A DNA stretch of 64,000 bases from an uncultured Alphaproteobacteria bacterium (lineage in GTDB: Bacteria; Pseudomonadota; Alphaproteobacteria; Rhodospirillales; Rhodospirillaceae), in the NCBI GenBank assembly GCA_900079695.1, contig LT599022.1, positions 3,703,892 through 3,767,891 of the forward strand. The letters run 5' to 3'. The stretch's first letter is position 1. Every line of letters starts with the position of its first letter. The position numbers and the translations under genes were made by a program. The notes below the pieces were generated by a model. That model ran no database searches and was not told where the DNA came from. It saw only the letters and a list, made by a program, of their open reading frames with translations. Below are positions 61,884 to 64,000 of the stretch, piece by piece.

Positions 61884-63282
61884 AATCCGAACCTCGTCAC
61901 GGTCTACGAGAAGTACCGTCGCCCCTCACGCAGGGGCGTGGATTGAAACGGCTTCAACGACTACTTCCGCGGTCCTCTGGGTCGTCGCCCCTCACGCAGG
62001 GGCGTGGATTGAAACCTCCTTGCGCATCTTTCTGCGCGAGGAACACCCGTCGCCCCTCACGCAGGGGCGTGGATTGAAACCCTGCGCCTTTGGCAAGGAA
62101 GTCCAGCATCAGCGTCGCCCCTCACGCAGGGGCGTGGATTGAAACTATGCCCAAGCTTTGATGATATCAGCTAGATCGCGTCGCCCCTCACGCAGGGGCG
62201 TGGATTGAAACTCTCGAAAAAACCGACCCTCCAACCCGGCGTGAGTCGCCCCTCACGCAGGGGCGTGGATTGAAACTCCGCCTCCGCCTTCTCGGCGCGC
62301 TCGGTTGCGGTCGCCCCTCACGCAGGGGCGTGGATTGAAACGCCATCCCACACCGCGAACACGCCGCCCTGGCCGGGTCGCCCCTCACGCAGGGGCGTGG
62401 ATTGAAACTCCATCTCGCCGAGGTACTCGGTCGCCGTCATCGTCGCCCCTCACGCAGGGGCGTGGATTGAAACAAGGCGGCAATCGAAGCCGCCGAGGCG
62501 AAGGACGTCGCCCCTCACGCAGGGGCGTGGATTGAAACGACTTCGGCACCACCAGCAGCGCGCTCGACGACGGTCGCCCCTTACGCAGGGGCGTGGATTG
62601 AAACTTCCCGTCCAGCGGGCGGGCGAGCAACAGCCGATGTCGCCCCTTACGCAGGGGCGTGGATTGAAACACCCTCGGCTACTCGCCGGATGGTCTGGTC
62701 GGCGAGTCGCCCCTTACGCAGGGGCGTGGATTGAAACAATAAGCCCTCCCCAGGCCGAAGCCACGGGGAGCGTCGCCCCTTACGCAGGGGCGTGGATTGA
62801 AACGTCCGGCCGGGCTTACTGGTGTTCGCCGGGTGGGTCGCCCCTTACGCAGGGGCGTGGATTGAAACACCCTCGCGGCTGCGGCGCGTCCTGTCTACGT
62901 GTCGCCCCTCACGCAGGGGCGAGGATTGAAACTCCACGTTCGCGTTGCCGTGCCAATCGCCCCAGGTCGCCCTCACACAGAGGCGTGGATTGAAACACGA
63001 ACGTCTTGAGCTTCTTCGGGTCGCCCTGAGTCGCCCCTCACGCAGGGGCGTGGATTGAAACACCTGCTCCCCTTCATCAAGGGCCATTGCGTAGGTCGTT
63101 CCTCACGCAGGGGCGTGGATTGAAACACCGCGGTGGCCGCGCACGCCCGCACCGGCGTCGTCGCCCCTCGCACAGGGGCGTGGATTGAAATGCGGTGTAA
63201 TGACCGGCGTAAAGGTCGTTCGGGGGCGTCGGCCGGGAGCGGGGCGTACTCGGGGGCGCATGGGGCGGGGCTTTCCCCGGGC

Positions 63283-63939
63283 TCAGGCGAGGGAGTGGAC
63301 GAAGTCGCGGATGCCGGAGGCGATGAACTGGACGGCGATGCAGGCGAGCAGGAAGCCCATGATCTTGGTGATCGCCTGGAGGCCGTGCGGGCCGAGGAAG
63401 CGGGAGATCCACGACGAGAAGGTGAGGGCGGCGTAGGCGACGGCGGTGGAAAGGGCGATCCCGAGGACCACCACGAAGTGGCCGAGGATTACCGAGTTGC
63501 CGGGAATTTCCGAGCCGTAGCCCATCACCACGGCGATCGAGCCGGGGCCGCTCAGGCTCGGCATCGCGAGCGGCGAGAACGAGAAGTCGACTTCGGCGCG
63601 CTTGATCTCGGAGGGGGTGGCGTCGACCTCGGAGGCCTGGTCGACGCCCGAGAACAGCATGCGGAAGGCGAGGACCAGGACGATCATCCCGCCCGCGACG
63701 CGGATGCCCGCGAGCGATATGCCGAACAGGGCGATGATGCCGTTGCCGAGGAACAGGAAGGTCGACAGGATCGCGAAGGCGTAGAGGCAGGTGCGCTGCG
63801 CCTGCTGGCGGCGTTGCGCTTCCGGCATCGGCGCGGTGAGCGCGAGGAACAGGGGCACGGTGCCGAGCGGGTTCATGATCGGCAGCAGGCCGAGGACCAC
63901 CAGCAGCACGTACTTGATCGCGAGGACGAGTTCCTCCAT
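63283..63939 (-). CDS. MarC family integral membrane protein
   Basis: A 218-aa protein with six membrane segments. Family features: LLPIMNPLGTVPLFLALT near the N-terminus, FGISLAGIRVAGGMIVLVLA and MPSLSGPGSIAVVMGYGSEI. MarC/YchE proteins have unclear function; the old link to multiple antibiotic resistance is not supported. The stop lies 92 bp beyond the last CRISPR repeat, with the gene reading toward the array. Confidence 0.9.
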   Translation of the reverse strand: MEELVLAIKYVLLVVLGLLPIMNPLGTVPLFLALTAPMPEAQRRQQAQRTCLYAFAILSTFLFLGNGIIALFGISLAGIRVAGGMIVLVLAFRMLFSGVDQASEVDATPSEIKRAEVDFSFSPLAMPSLSGPGSIAVVMGYGSEIPGNSVILGHFVVVLGIALSTAVAYAALTFSSWISRFLGPHGLQAITKIMGFLLACIAVQFIASGIRDFVHSLA

Positions 63940-63949
63940 GGCGCGTCTC

Positions 63950-64000
63950 CTAGTTCCGCGCGCCGCGCTCGGTGCGGGCGACGCGGGCGAGGGCGGCGGC
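63950..64000 (-). CDS. 3' end of a further minus-strand gene (partial)
   Basis: An open frame enters from the right edge and stops with TAG at 63950-63952, 10 bp before the MarC start. Only 16 residues are visible (AALARVARTERGARN at the end). The spacing fits an operon, but chance frames are common at this GC content. Confidence 0.3.
   Translation of the reverse strand, partial: AAALARVARTERGARN

Larger units (their letters stand above)
60129..63191 (+). CRISPR. CRISPR array, 47 repeats / 46 spacers, type I-C-like repeat
   Basis: The 32-bp repeat begins GTCGCCCCTCACGCAGGGGC and ends GTGGATTGAAAC, with the CGCCCC/GGGGCG stem and GAAAC end typical of type I-C. Spacers are 32-37 nt. Repeats 1-37 are identical. 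Repeats 38-42 carry T instead of C at position 10. Repeat 43 has one substitution, 44 (62966-62996) has several changes and is 31 nt, and 45 is canonical. Repeats 46 and 47 are degenerate, the last ending GAAAT. Leader is therefore on the left and transcription rightward. Six spacers occur twice, giving 40 different spacers. No cas gene is in the window. Confidence 0.98.

Noticed and set aside
60102-63173. Many short ORFs across the CRISPR array (SPLTQGRGLK- or NPRPCVRGD-type repeats)
   Set aside because: They are translations of the CRISPR repeats in various frames, not a repeat protein.
60129-63191. Self-targeting spacers against the phage genes in this window
   Set aside because: Comparing several spacers by eye with positions 1-6000 and 48500-50500 gave no match. 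This was not an exhaustive search; a both-strand alignment of all 40 different spacers would settle it.

Overview
The window is about 70% GC over most of its length and carries gene families typical of a free-living, motile, metabolically versatile alphaproteobacterium, probably Rhodospirillales-like: TRAP and Liv transporters, a SAM-II riboswitch, a globin-coupled chemoreceptor, GGDEF/EAL signalling and a type I-C-like CRISPR array. The taxonomic placement is inference. No rRNA or tRNA gene was seen.

Region 1 (1-8526) is a lower-GC mobile region. Reading leftward it holds a serine recombinase, a 53-aa protein, a DUF3102/Bro-N protein, a 96-aa protein, a T7 gp14-like internal virion protein and a very large virion protein that runs off the left edge. 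Five copies of a short motif (TTAGGTTGCACTTATGA-like on the minus strand) surround the bro-like gene. Reading rightward there is a membrane protein of unknown function and an AT-richer pair of unknown genes. Region 2 (8774-14145) is a Zur-controlled zinc importer operon (zur, a 33-aa membrane peptide, znuC, znuB, znuA) with a Zur-box-like site, followed by a TraB/GumN protein and a Na+/H+ antiporter. Region 3 (14305-25056) holds a leftward catabolic operon (FCD regulator, CMD-family protein, 3-hydroxyisobutyrate dehydrogenase-like enzyme, alpha/beta hydrolase, universal stress protein). It diverges from a complete Liv ABC transporter, a His-rich PadR regulator and a nitrilase. Two copies of one FCD-type operator lie in the divergent region.

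Region 4 (25377-35882) has a TAXI-type TRAP system, a D-2-hydroxyacid dehydrogenase, a DctPQM TRAP system and an acetyl-CoA-synthetase/GNAT protein. Region 5 (36180-40590) is a methionine-type ABC transporter: a promoter, a SAM-II riboswitch, an intrinsic terminator, metN, metI and three tandem metQ paralogs. Region 6 (40711-46270) holds a PAS histidine kinase, a single-domain response regulator, a REC-GGDEF-EAL protein and a Gate-domain membrane protein. Region 7 (46339-50502) contains an exported protein and a CI-like repressor diverging from a small protein and a terminase pair, a phage-derived island without visible head genes.

Region 8 (50503-59903) has a pentapeptide-repeat protein, a 975-aa membrane-anchored coiled-coil protein, a globin-coupled chemoreceptor, an FAH-family hydrolase, a universal stress protein, an Fe-type alcohol dehydrogenase and a CDF metal exporter. 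Region 9 (60129-63191) is a CRISPR array of 47 repeats and 46 spacers, with its leader side at the left and its degenerate end at the right. It contains a perfect tandem duplication of six spacer-repeat units, and no cas gene lies anywhere in the window. A MarC-family membrane protein and the tail of another gene close the window.
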